Source: Phycisphaerales bacterium | Lineage (GTDB): Bacteria > Planctomycetota > Phycisphaerae > UBA1845 > UTPLA1 | Assembly: GCA_022360095.1 (NCBI GenBank) | Contig: JAKSDK010000138.1 | Coordinates: 62,001 to 126,000 of the forward strand | Direction of reading: 5' to 3' | DNA: 64,000 bases | Shown: piece by piece, positions 37,106-44,710 of the stretch | Position numbering within the stretch: position 1 is the stretch's first letter | How the letters are laid out: each line of letters starts with the position of its first letter | The notes under the pieces: model-generated | The model's input: the letters and a program-made list of their open reading frames with translations, nothing else | What the model was told of the DNA's origin: nothing | The model's database searches: none | Program-made: the position numbers and the translations under genes

Positions 37106-37860
37106 ATTGCAAAGATGTCCGAAAGTGGATGAGCCCTTACATGGACTCCGAGCTGGACCCGACGAAGATTTTCGAGATCAGCGAGCACCTGCGGAGCTGC
37201 CCGAAGTGCAAGGCACGATTCGAAAGAGAACGCGGCATCGATGATCTGATTCGCAGTCGTTTGGAACGGGACCGAATGCCTTCCGATTTGTGGATGCGAA
37301 TCAGTCGGAAGGTGTCAATGCCGTTCTGGCTGCGACAACTCACCAGGCCGAGTGGAATTGCCGCGGCGGTCTGTCTCGCGTTGTTGATCTTTGGTGCAAT
37401 CGGTTTCTGGCCGCGCGACACCGGCGATGAACGTCCCTGGTTGGTTCGCGAGTTGGCCCTCTTGGCCGCGGATGACGATTTCACGGAAGACACGTCCACG
37501 GTCAGGACATCGGAACGGCTGTTGCGTGACCTGTTTGGGATCGAGATTGCGGCTTCAACCGCGCATCCGCACGCGTTGGCCTTAATCAAGGCAACAACTC
37601 AAGTTGATGAGAATGGCCATGAGTACGTCCAAGTTCACCTGAACTGCTGTGGTAATCCCGTCCTGATGGTCCTCGCACGCCCCGGTGACGGCCCGATGCC
37701 GACGCCGTTCGACGGGGCCCCGTTCGATCAGGACGGGGGCACCGATCAGATTGACGGCATCAACATCATGACGAAGAATTTCGGTGACATCATGGCCGTC
37801 GTCGCATCCACGCATGCGGTGGAGCAAATCGCCAAGAGTTTGCAAATCAACAAGGTCTAG
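37102..37860 (+). CDS. Zinc-finger (zf-HC2) anti-sigma factor, membrane-anchored
   Basis: 252 residues. The anti-sigma zinc domain is complete: Cys3, His29, Cys33 and Cys36 in SEHLRSCPKC. One membrane segment lies near 85-104 (GIAAAVCLALLIFGAIGFW), followed by an exported C-terminal domain of about 150 residues that would sense the signal. The gene overlaps the sigma factor gene (ATGA at 37102-37105). Release of the sigma factor probably follows a change at the exported domain. Confidence 0.88.
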   Translation: MNCKDVRKWMSPYMDSELDPTKIFEISEHLRSCPKCKARFERERGIDDLIRSRLERDRMPSDLWMRISRKVSMPFWLRQLTRPSGIAAAVCLALLIFGAIGFWPRDTGDERPWLVRELALLAADDDFTEDTSTVRTSERLLRDLFGIEIAASTAHPHALALIKATTQVDENGHEYVQVHLNCCGNPVLMVLARPGDGPMPTPFDGAPFDQDGGTDQIDGINIMTKNFGDIMAVVASTHAVEQIAKSLQINKV

Positions 37861-38056
37861 CGCTACCTACGATTCAGCTTAATCGGCCGCCGACACCGGA
37901 GGCGGTTTAGAGCCGAAGGGCGATCTCATAACTCGCCTGCTGCGCCGATTTGCCCGATTTTCGGGTCGCTGACCCTACGAGACTCTGCACGCCGCCTTTT
38001 CCTCACAGGCACAGCTCTGATTGTGTTGTTCGATGACGACCCGCGCCAACAAGATC

Positions 38057-38089
38057 TGAGCGCTTCGGTTCATTCCTACGTTTTACATA
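38057..38089 (+). repeat. First copy of a duplicated 33-bp upstream motif
   Basis: TGAGCGC, six variable bases, then TCATTCCTACGTTTTACATA. It lies 18 bp before the ATG of the orphan gene at 38108. A second copy at 39165-39197 precedes the tyrosinase genes; the two agree at about 25 of 33 positions with no gap. Confidence 0.5.
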
Positions 38090-38107
38090 ATAGAGGGAGA
38101 ACAATTC

Positions 38108-38962
38108 ATGAGAAAAGAAACCGTGCTTGCGAGCGTCCGCACCACCATACGGTTTTCCGAAGAAATGTCTGAATGGATAAGAAGCAATGAACGACAGTTC
38201 TGGTTTGCGCGTGAAGGAGGCACGGTTTTCTTTGGTGAGTATTCAGAGATATGGAATTCTTTGTTGATTCACACCTGCGAGCCCGTCATTCAAGACTACT
38301 TCCGAGAACTCGGTATCGAAGATGAGTACATGCCTCAGCTCAGAATGCAAGAATCCTACCGCGGCTCCTGGATTATTGATTGTGCAATTGTCATGTTCGC
38401 CTCCGCCGGTACGGCTTACGCAATCCTGAAGGGAGTGTCCGAACTACCTGCTATCGCGGACGGATTGGCGGAGCTAAAAAGGCGTCTTAAACCAAAGGTA
38501 TCTGAAGCCGTAGGCGATCGGTCCCGTGAGCAAATTGTCGCGGAGACACAAGAGCACGATGCACAAGAATTGCCCCGGCACATCGTGACAACTGATTTTG
38601 TGATCGATGCACGACCAATGTTGTCACTAACTCCCGCACAGCTCAAATCCCACAAAATCCACCTAAGTGCAGGAATATCACGTGATTCATTCACCCTGGA
38701 AAATCTCGGCAATGAGCCATTACGCCAAGTCAAAATCGGTTTGTTTCAAAGCTCCAGTCAACGCCATGTATGGAAATACGAAGACTCCCACACGGCGATG
38801 GTCAACTTATTGTCTGCCGGACAGACCATTACAAAAGACCTTGCTGATTTCAAAAAATCAGCCCAAAGTGAATTCTCATTACCCGCCAGTTCCGCAGTAC
38901 ACGTGGACTGTTGGGTTCAGGACAATCATGGAATCTATTTGTTTAATTTTTTCCTTGAGTAA
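38108..38962 (+). CDS. Orphan protein of unknown function, AT-richer
   Basis: 284 residues; GAGGGAGA lies 8-14 nt before the ATG. I do not recognise a family. One hydrophobic stretch (IIDCAIVMFASAGTAYAILKGV, residues ~95-115) suggests a membrane segment. Upstream of it the sequence is Trp/Phe-rich; a basic linker and a beta-rich C-terminal domain (VTTDFVIDARPML... to NHGIYLFNFFLE) follow. G+C content is visibly lower than that of neighbours, which suggests acquisition by transfer. Confidence 0.65.
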   Translation: MRKETVLASVRTTIRFSEEMSEWIRSNERQFWFAREGGTVFFGEYSEIWNSLLIHTCEPVIQDYFRELGIEDEYMPQLRMQESYRGSWIIDCAIVMFASAGTAYAILKGVSELPAIADGLAELKRRLKPKVSEAVGDRSREQIVAETQEHDAQELPRHIVTTDFVIDARPMLSLTPAQLKSHKIHLSAGISRDSFTLENLGNEPLRQVKIGLFQSSSQRHVWKYEDSHTAMVNLLSAGQTITKDLADFKKSAQSEFSLPASSAVHVDCWVQDNHGIYLFNFFLE

Positions 38963-39277
38963 CGTGGGTATCCGAAACGATGATCAGAGCCGCGCATGCG
39001 AGGAAAGCAGTGGGCTCACGCATGCTGAGGCCCCTGACGAACAGAACACAGATCACTTCGCAATCGGGTGCCGCTTACCGCTCCATCCGACGCCCCCTTT
39101 CCACCGCATGCCCACTTCTTCCTCATGAGCGAGTGTCAATTAATGGCGGCCTCCTGAAAAAAAGTGAGCGCGTTTACTCATTCCTGCGTCTTACATAGCG
39201 AAGATCATTGTTTCTAACCGATCTGCATTTTCAAGAACGAGAAGTGACTGATTTCGCGCATTTCATTGGAGCTGGAC
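38963..39277. other. Intergenic region before the tyrosinase cassette
   Basis: 315 bp with no gene I can support. It contains two copies of GCATGC-like palindromes around 38994 and 39020 and the second copy of the 33-bp motif (39165-39197). The rest shows no recognisable structure. Confidence 0.45.
39165..39197 (+). repeat. Second copy of the duplicated 33-bp upstream motif
   Basis: TGAGCGC, six variable bases, then TCATTCCTGCGTCTTACATA. It lies 80 bp before the ATG at 39278. It may be a shared promoter or operator with the copy at 38057-38089. Confidence 0.5.
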
Positions 39278-39712
39278 ATGGCTAAGAAGAAAACACATGA
39301 GAAGTCGCCATCCAGGAAGCCTGGCAAAGGCCGTCGCTTTGACACCAAGCTTCCCAAGACGTCCGCCCTCGCCGAGATTGAGTTTCCGTCGGAGACGGCA
39401 GTTCAGCCGGCCTGGATCGCGAAGCGTTACCCCGATTACGTCCATGACCATGGTATCCACGGGGAGCTTACAAGCGTGCGGCGGAGCGAATATGCGGGCC
39501 ATACCATTCAAGTGACCACGTCATACAAAATCGAAATTGACGGCACGAAAGTCAACCTACATGCCTCCGTGGATAATGACGGTACCGTGCATTGCCACAC
39601 GACGCCCTACGACCGCTATCACTCCATCCTGGATTTAGTCAGAACGCTTATCGATCGGTTTCCACAGGCGCTGACCGACCTTCAGCACGGCTCACACGGT
39701 CACCCTATGTGA
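39278..39712 (+). CDS. Small His-rich protein upstream of tyrosinase, possible accessory factor
   Basis: 144 residues from the ATG at 39278 (GGAG about 7 nt upstream). A Lys/Arg-rich N terminus is followed by a strand-rich domain with HASVDNDGTVHCHTTPYDRYH and a His-rich C-terminal end (HGSHGHPM). It lies 16 bp before the tyrosinase gene and is cotranscribed. Streptomyces tyrosinases are activated by a small partner encoded just upstream (MelC1); the position is the same, but I see no sequence match and no signal peptide. A copper-donor or partner role is inference. Confidence 0.7.
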   Translation: MAKKKTHEKSPSRKPGKGRRFDTKLPKTSALAEIEFPSETAVQPAWIAKRYPDYVHDHGIHGELTSVRRSEYAGHTIQVTTSYKIEIDGTKVNLHASVDNDGTVHCHTTPYDRYHSILDLVRTLIDRFPQALTDLQHGSHGHPM

Positions 39713-39728
39713 ATGGAGGTGAGAGACG

Positions 39729-40631
39729 ATGATTCGGCGAAACATACTCTCTGATGACGGCATCGCTCAGCAATACGTTCAGGCCGTCTCACGGCTGAAA
39801 GATCCGGATGCGTATCCGTGGCCCGGCCAGGATGGTCTTTCACTCTATGACTTCTTCGTTTTCTGGCATCACCGGGCCATGATGCTGTCTACACCGCCCG
39901 GCCAAATGTCGCGAAACGCCGCCCATTCGGGACCGGTTTTTCTCCCCTGGCATCGTTACATGCTCCTTCGGTTGGAAGGATATCTCCGTGAAGCGGTCGA
40001 AGACGATGGCTTTCGCATTCCATACTGGGATTGGGCGAGTGACTCAACGCTCCCCGACCCAAGACTGTCGCCACTGTGGGATAACAACCTGTTGGGCCAA
40101 TTTATCGCGACAGGCTCAACCTGGCGGGTTCGCTTCGGGCCTAATCCGTTCGGGGGCGGGGGGAGCCCACGAATAACGGACCGTGCCCTCGATCGAAGCC
40201 TTGGAGCACCAGGCGGGCGACTGTCAAGTCGCGCGGAGATTCGTGAGCTCGTGCGCGACAACGCCGTCTACGACCTGCCGCGCTTTGGCCAGTCCGCCGC
40301 CGGTTTTCGAAATGAACTTGAAGGCTGGCAGGACATGGGACATCATCACAATCTCGCCCATGTCTGGGTAGGCGGTGACATGACGATCTCTACATCACCC
40401 AACGACCCTGCTTTTTTTCTTCTTCACTGCAACGTTGATCGGATATGGGCCGCCTGGCAGAAAGCACATCCGAGCGCAACGTACCGTCCGCCGCAAAGTG
40501 CATCGGATGACCTGCGGTTTCACCGGCTTCGCGACCCGATGCACACGTTTTTTGATGAAGAGATCACACCGGAAGACATGCTCGATTTTTCCGGCTGGTA
40601 CGACTACGACACTTACGAGGATATTCTTTAG
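39729..40631 (+). CDS. Tyrosinase family protein (type-3 copper)
   Basis: 300 residues. All six copper-ligand positions can be placed: CuA near His47/48, His66 and His75 (HSGPVFLPWHRYMLLRLE); CuB at His207 and His211 (MGHHHNLAHVWVGGDM) and His233 (DPAFFLLHCNVDRIW). The PYWDW motif is present near 98-102. Tyrosinases oxidise phenols and catechols to quinones with O2. No signal peptide is visible, so it is probably cytoplasmic or exported with its partner. Tyrosinases of this compact type are not a usual part of planctomycete genomes that I know of. Confidence 0.92.
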   Translation: MIRRNILSDDGIAQQYVQAVSRLKDPDAYPWPGQDGLSLYDFFVFWHHRAMMLSTPPGQMSRNAAHSGPVFLPWHRYMLLRLEGYLREAVEDDGFRIPYWDWASDSTLPDPRLSPLWDNNLLGQFIATGSTWRVRFGPNPFGGGGSPRITDRALDRSLGAPGGRLSSRAEIRELVRDNAVYDLPRFGQSAAGFRNELEGWQDMGHHHNLAHVWVGGDMTISTSPNDPAFFLLHCNVDRIWAAWQKAHPSATYRPPQSASDDLRFHRLRDPMHTFFDEEITPEDMLDFSGWYDYDTYEDIL

Positions 40632-40656
40632 CGGCGCGATTTCCGCCGCTAAGAAT
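40623..40656. terminator. Bidirectional terminator after tyrosinase
   Basis: ATTCTTTAGCGGCG (40623-40636) pairs with CGCCGCTAAGAAT (40644-40656), with a single bulged T. The stop codon of the tyrosinase lies in the left arm. It separates the convergent tyrosinase and the gene ending at 40662. Confidence 0.7.
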
Positions 40657-40661
40657 AGGTA

Positions 40662-42050
40662 TCAATGCCATTCCGCCATGTGTTCCGCCTGTGTCCGAGT
40701 GTAGGCCCCCGGTTGGTAGAACTGGTCGTAGAAATCCAAATCCAGATGGTGCGCCTGATGGGCCAAAGTGGATCGAAGCGGACCGAAGTTGGCCGGGAAA
40801 CGACCATAGGTTTCGTAAATATACGTGCAGTAAGCAATCGTGGCCGCGATGCATTCATCGCTGAATTCCGGAATGGAATTCTGAATTTTTTCTGAATTTT
40901 TCCACGTTGCGGAGAATGAAGATCGCAACGAAGCATCGTGCAGATTCTTGCGCTTCTGTTCGAGAAACGCGAGCACGGCTTCCTCCATCGATCTGTAATA
41001 GGGTGGGCAGAACGGCTTGATCAGGTCCACACCGTCCACCGTCAGACCCAATGGATGAGGCTGAGGCCATTTCGCATCGAACAGGTTCAGAAACATGCTT
41101 GCGAAAAAACCTGTCTTGATGACCTGGGTGAACCGTTGAGAACCCATGCGGAAGCCGAGCGCTTGAAACCATGCCACCTCGCGCGCGGTTGCGTAATGCG
41201 TCCACCCCCCCAGTCCCATCGCCTGTTCCATCAGGGACAGGTTATGCAGCATGAAGGCCTGCTCTGCCACCATAAACTCTACGATCGCGGTTTCGAGATT
41301 CACGATGGGAACAATACGGTCACCGTTAAGATCGTCCCGGAGCTTGCCGCCTCGGGACATTCCAAAACGGGCGATGCCGGCCGGCCTGAGTCCTTCCCGC
41401 TCGTCGACGATGAACATGGCCATCTGATCATCGAACATCGACAGAATAATATTGATGTACATCGCCGTGAGGTCACAGATGGGCAAGAAATAGGTCGTGC
41501 CGGGGAGGTTGGTCGACCATTTGTTAAATGGGAACACGTTGGGCACTTCCTTGATGATCGACGTCGCCGTGTCGCGAATCCGCACTCGCATCCTCTCGTA
41601 CACGTCTTCGTACCGTCGATCGATCGCCATCCGACTCAGATCGTCAATCTGCTCCAACGAATAATCCTGCGGCCGTTTCAGGAGATATGTGCCCTGATCG
41701 TTGATCACGACCAGTGACGTACTGTGGACGGCGTCGGCGCTGGCGCCTGTTCGACCCAGGAGCGACGCCATCACGTTCCCGCCGGCGGATTCAGGTTCAC
41801 CATCGGGCGCATACGGGAGTTCACCTAAACAGAAACCGTTGATTCCGGCAGCGGCGAAGGCGAGAATCGCCTCTTCCAACATCGTGAGCGGCAAGGGCTC
41901 CTTTCGACTTGCATAGGCGAGACCGCCTGTCGGTAACGTCGCCCCCACACTGAAGCGCCGAGAACGTCTATGGGTTAGAGCATCGACCAGGGGATAAGTC
42001 AGGAGTTTCTGCAACGCCTCTCTCTGCTTACTCGTTTTTCCCATCGGCAT
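40662..42050 (-). CDS. Unassigned protein with nitroreductase-like features
   Basis: 462 residues. The opening RRSRRFSVGATLPTGG plus a helix LPLTMLEEAILAFAAAGING and a later VAEQAFMLHNLSLMEQAMGLGGW recall FMN-dependent nitroreductases, where similar segments bind flavin and form the dimer. The protein is about twice the usual length. Its C-terminal part ends YETYGRFPANFGPLR and a histidine-rich AHQAHHLDLDFYDQFY stretch. No membrane segment is visible. I cannot assign a reaction; the nitroreductase link is tentative. Confidence 0.6.
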   Translation of the reverse strand: MPMGKTSKQREALQKLLTYPLVDALTHRRSRRFSVGATLPTGGLAYASRKEPLPLTMLEEAILAFAAAGINGFCLGELPYAPDGEPESAGGNVMASLLGRTGASADAVHSTSLVVINDQGTYLLKRPQDYSLEQIDDLSRMAIDRRYEDVYERMRVRIRDTATSIIKEVPNVFPFNKWSTNLPGTTYFLPICDLTAMYINIILSMFDDQMAMFIVDEREGLRPAGIARFGMSRGGKLRDDLNGDRIVPIVNLETAIVEFMVAEQAFMLHNLSLMEQAMGLGGWTHYATAREVAWFQALGFRMGSQRFTQVIKTGFFASMFLNLFDAKWPQPHPLGLTVDGVDLIKPFCPPYYRSMEEAVLAFLEQKRKNLHDASLRSSFSATWKNSEKIQNSIPEFSDECIAATIAYCTYIYETYGRFPANFGPLRSTLAHQAHHLDLDFYDQFYQPGAYTRTQAEHMAEWH

Positions 42051-42141
42051 ACGCTTTTTTTATTCTGAAGATCACTCAATGAGGAGGGTGGACTGTCGGT
42101 CTAGGCATTCATTCTATGCGAACGACGGCCATGACAAAACG

Positions 42142-42173
42142 AAAAAACCCCGGGCAGGTTTGCCCGGGGTTTT
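42142..42173 (-). terminator. Rho-independent terminator
   Basis: AAAACCCCGGGCA and TGCCCGGGGTTTT form a 13-bp stem with a GGTT loop. Read on the minus strand it is followed by TTTTTT, so it ends the lipoprotein gene that stops at 42219. Confidence 0.85.
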
Positions 42174-42218
42174 CAGTGCTCCGAAATATTCACAGGCATG
42201 TCGCGCATGCCTTTTGAC

Positions 42219-43574
42219 TTAAGAAGATCGAATAATGTCCATCGTGGCGACCTGACCGGTGGAAAGATCGAAAACGTTATTTCCCAAGTCCGCGCCGTCG
42301 AGTCCCAGCACCGTGACTTGAGCGGTGTTGGGCGGAAGAGTGCCTTCATTGAGCGCCTCGAACTCAAAGTGATTCAAGCCCGAAACAAGGCCGACGTCCA
42401 CCGCGAATGCCGTCGTACTCACGGCACCGGTGAAGATAACCTCCCCGTTTCGCCGGATGGCGATTTCATCCCCGTCGTCCACGCCGGTGTCCAACAGCGA
42501 TAATTGGATCGCCGTTGCGCCGGTCAAGATTCCGCCGAGATTCTGGTCACCACTGAGAATCTTGCAAAGCTGCTCCGCGAGCGTCTCGCCAGTCAGCGTC
42601 CGGCTTCCGTCGTTGAACGTACGCAGTGTGAAACATGCAACGCCGATGGGATTTGCATTCGTAAAGATGTTGGCGACATCCAGGCCGGCCTTCAATCCTT
42701 CACAGGCCACGCCGACCGCCACCCTCAATCCCGAGAATACACGATCACCCGTCGAGCCTGGGCTGGACTGGCTGCGGGCCAAGTTGACCGACTCCAGTGC
42801 GAGCTGGCACAGCGTATTGGCCGCCCGGGCCGGCAGTTCACCCGTTAACAGGGACTTGAGCTGACAGACGCGTCCAATCACCGTGACGATGCCATTTCCA
42901 ACCTTGTCGCAATCCGTCTTATCCAGGGACGACTGGCCTGCAATTTTCCTCAACTGTGAAGACGAATCGGTGATGCGAATTCGCGCCGTGCCGTTGTCGT
43001 AATTCGGATTCGGCGTCTCTTCGAGCGTCGAGCCGAGAATCGTCACCGAGTCGGTACTCGGATCATACTCTCCGATGAATTGGCTGGGTGGGTCCGATGC
43101 ATTAAGCGTCAGGACAATACGTGGGTTCTGTCCGCTGACATCGACGTCCACGGCGTCCCCCGTGGCAAAAGTCAGCATGGTTCCCTCGTCTCGAAAGTCT
43201 TGCTTCAAAACCAGATTACCATCCTCATCAAGAACGGTCACGGCATCGATCGTCACCTCGCCGGTCGTTTCGTCCACATCGCCCTGGACGAAGACCTGCG
43301 TGTCATCTTCCAGGAGTACGCCAAAAATTGACCTTTCCGGACCGAGCGCTGCGGGCAGTATGGTCTTGACCAGCGCGTCGTCAGCTGGAAGCTTTTCCAG
43401 GCCGTTGAGCAGAGCGAGAGACTGTGCGGGAGCCTCAAAAGCCGCAGGCGTCTCGCAACCGGGCGAGAAACCGAGACTGATGGTCAGAAGACCGACGAAA
43501 GCCGCAAGACCATGAATTCGGCGAAACCCGGTGTGACGATCGCGCTTTTCGGAAATCGTATTCGACGCCTGCAT
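42219..43574 (-). CDS. Putative lipoprotein of unknown function
   Basis: 451 residues. After a basic N terminus, a hydrophobic stretch (LAAFVGLLTISLGFSPGC) ends in a lipobox-like cysteine near residue 40. The mature protein is beta-rich (DTQVFVQGDVDETTGEVTIDAVTVLD) and acidic, with several cysteines in the middle (DKTDCDKV, RVCQL, NTLCQL). The C-terminal ~110 residues look like an Ig-like or bacterial adhesion fold (GDEIAIRRNGEVIFTGAVSTTAFAVDVG). Probably on the cell surface; function unknown. Confidence 0.7.
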   Translation of the reverse strand: MQASNTISEKRDRHTGFRRIHGLAAFVGLLTISLGFSPGCETPAAFEAPAQSLALLNGLEKLPADDALVKTILPAALGPERSIFGVLLEDDTQVFVQGDVDETTGEVTIDAVTVLDEDGNLVLKQDFRDEGTMLTFATGDAVDVDVSGQNPRIVLTLNASDPPSQFIGEYDPSTDSVTILGSTLEETPNPNYDNGTARIRITDSSSQLRKIAGQSSLDKTDCDKVGNGIVTVIGRVCQLKSLLTGELPARAANTLCQLALESVNLARSQSSPGSTGDRVFSGLRVAVGVACEGLKAGLDVANIFTNANPIGVACFTLRTFNDGSRTLTGETLAEQLCKILSGDQNLGGILTGATAIQLSLLDTGVDDGDEIAIRRNGEVIFTGAVSTTAFAVDVGLVSGLNHFEFEALNEGTLPPNTAQVTVLGLDGADLGNNVFDLSTGQVATMDIIRSS

Positions 43575-43772
43575 ATCTTAATCCTCCGTTCGTCTGATGA
43601 TGATTGGACGTTCCGAAGGAGTACACGGATGGGGGCTGAAACTGACACGGAATCTTGGAACTTTTTCAGATTTTGATGGAAAAAGCTCGAGAGCTCCCCG
43701 GCCTTACCGACATGGAACGTCCTAAGATGAGCTATGACAGGAAATTAGATTGAATAACTTGCATGAAGTGTT

Positions 43773-44660
43773 CTAGGGCGCCCCCTGAAGAGAAAGCCGC
43801 CAACAAACCTCGACCACCTGCCGCATCTCTGCCACGTCATGCACTCGGACCATGTCAACACCGGTGAGTGCCGAATGAGCAACCGTGGCGGCAGTGCCTA
43901 TGAGACGGCGTTCCGGGTCGGGCTCGTTTAGAAGCCGGCCGAGGAAGCTCTTGCGCGACGTGCCGACAATGACCGGCCATTTTTTTCCGTAGGTCGCGGC
44001 CGCGCGCAGCAAAGACAAATTGTGTTCCAGCGTTTTGCCGAAACCGATGCCGGGATCAACGATCATTTTTTCGCCGACCTTCACACCGGCAGCGGCCAAT
44101 GCTTGCGCCCTTTCATCGAAGAACGCGCCGACATCGGCCACAACGTCTTCATAGCGCGGCGCGGCTTGCATCGTTTCAGGCGTGCCCTGCATGTGCATGA
44201 TCACGAACGGTACATTCCACTCCGCGAGCAAGCGAGGCATGTCACCGTCGGCTCGGGCGCCGGAGATGTCGTTGACGATGTCTGCCCCGGCCTCCAGCGC
44301 GGCAGCCGCGACCCTCGCTGAACGGGTGTCGATGGAGATCGGGAGTGATACGCCGCGCGACCGAGCACCCCGGATCACGGGGAGGACGCGGTCGATCTGC
44401 TCATCGTCGGACACGGGCGGGGCCCCGGGACGGGTGGACTCGCCGCCGATATCAATGACGTCGGCCCCTTCGGCCGCCATCGCCTCGGCTCGGGCAATCG
44501 CGGCGACCGGATCGAAATAGTGCCCGCCGTCGCTGAAGCTGTCCGGCGTCACGTTGAGCACACCCATGATCCGGCAGCGCCGACCAAACACAAGATCGCC
44601 GTGGGCCGTAGGATAGTTGCGGCGGCGACGTGAAATCGGTTCGTTGCCTTTTGCTGACAC
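43773..44660 (-). CDS. folP: Dihydropteroate synthase
   Basis: FolP joins 7,8-dihydropterin diphosphate with p-aminobenzoate to make dihydropteroate, the step before FolC. At 295 residues it is the usual length. Family motifs are complete: MGVLNVTPDSFSDGG near 32-46, DVIDIGGESTRPGA near 75-88, SIDTRSARVA, DPGIGFGKTLEHN and GTSRKSFLGRLL. The gene is divergent from the GT-C/TPR gene with only 50 bp between. Confidence 0.97.
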   Translation of the reverse strand: MSAKGNEPISRRRRNYPTAHGDLVFGRRCRIMGVLNVTPDSFSDGGHYFDPVAAIARAEAMAAEGADVIDIGGESTRPGAPPVSDDEQIDRVLPVIRGARSRGVSLPISIDTRSARVAAAALEAGADIVNDISGARADGDMPRLLAEWNVPFVIMHMQGTPETMQAAPRYEDVVADVGAFFDERAQALAAAGVKVGEKMIVDPGIGFGKTLEHNLSLLRAAATYGKKWPVIVGTSRKSFLGRLLNEPDPERRLIGTAATVAHSALTGVDMVRVHDVAEMRQVVEVCWRLSLQGAP

Positions 44661-44710
44661 AGCGGGAATGATAGACGGGGTGCATCATCCCCTACAAGCA
44701 TGGAGAGACC

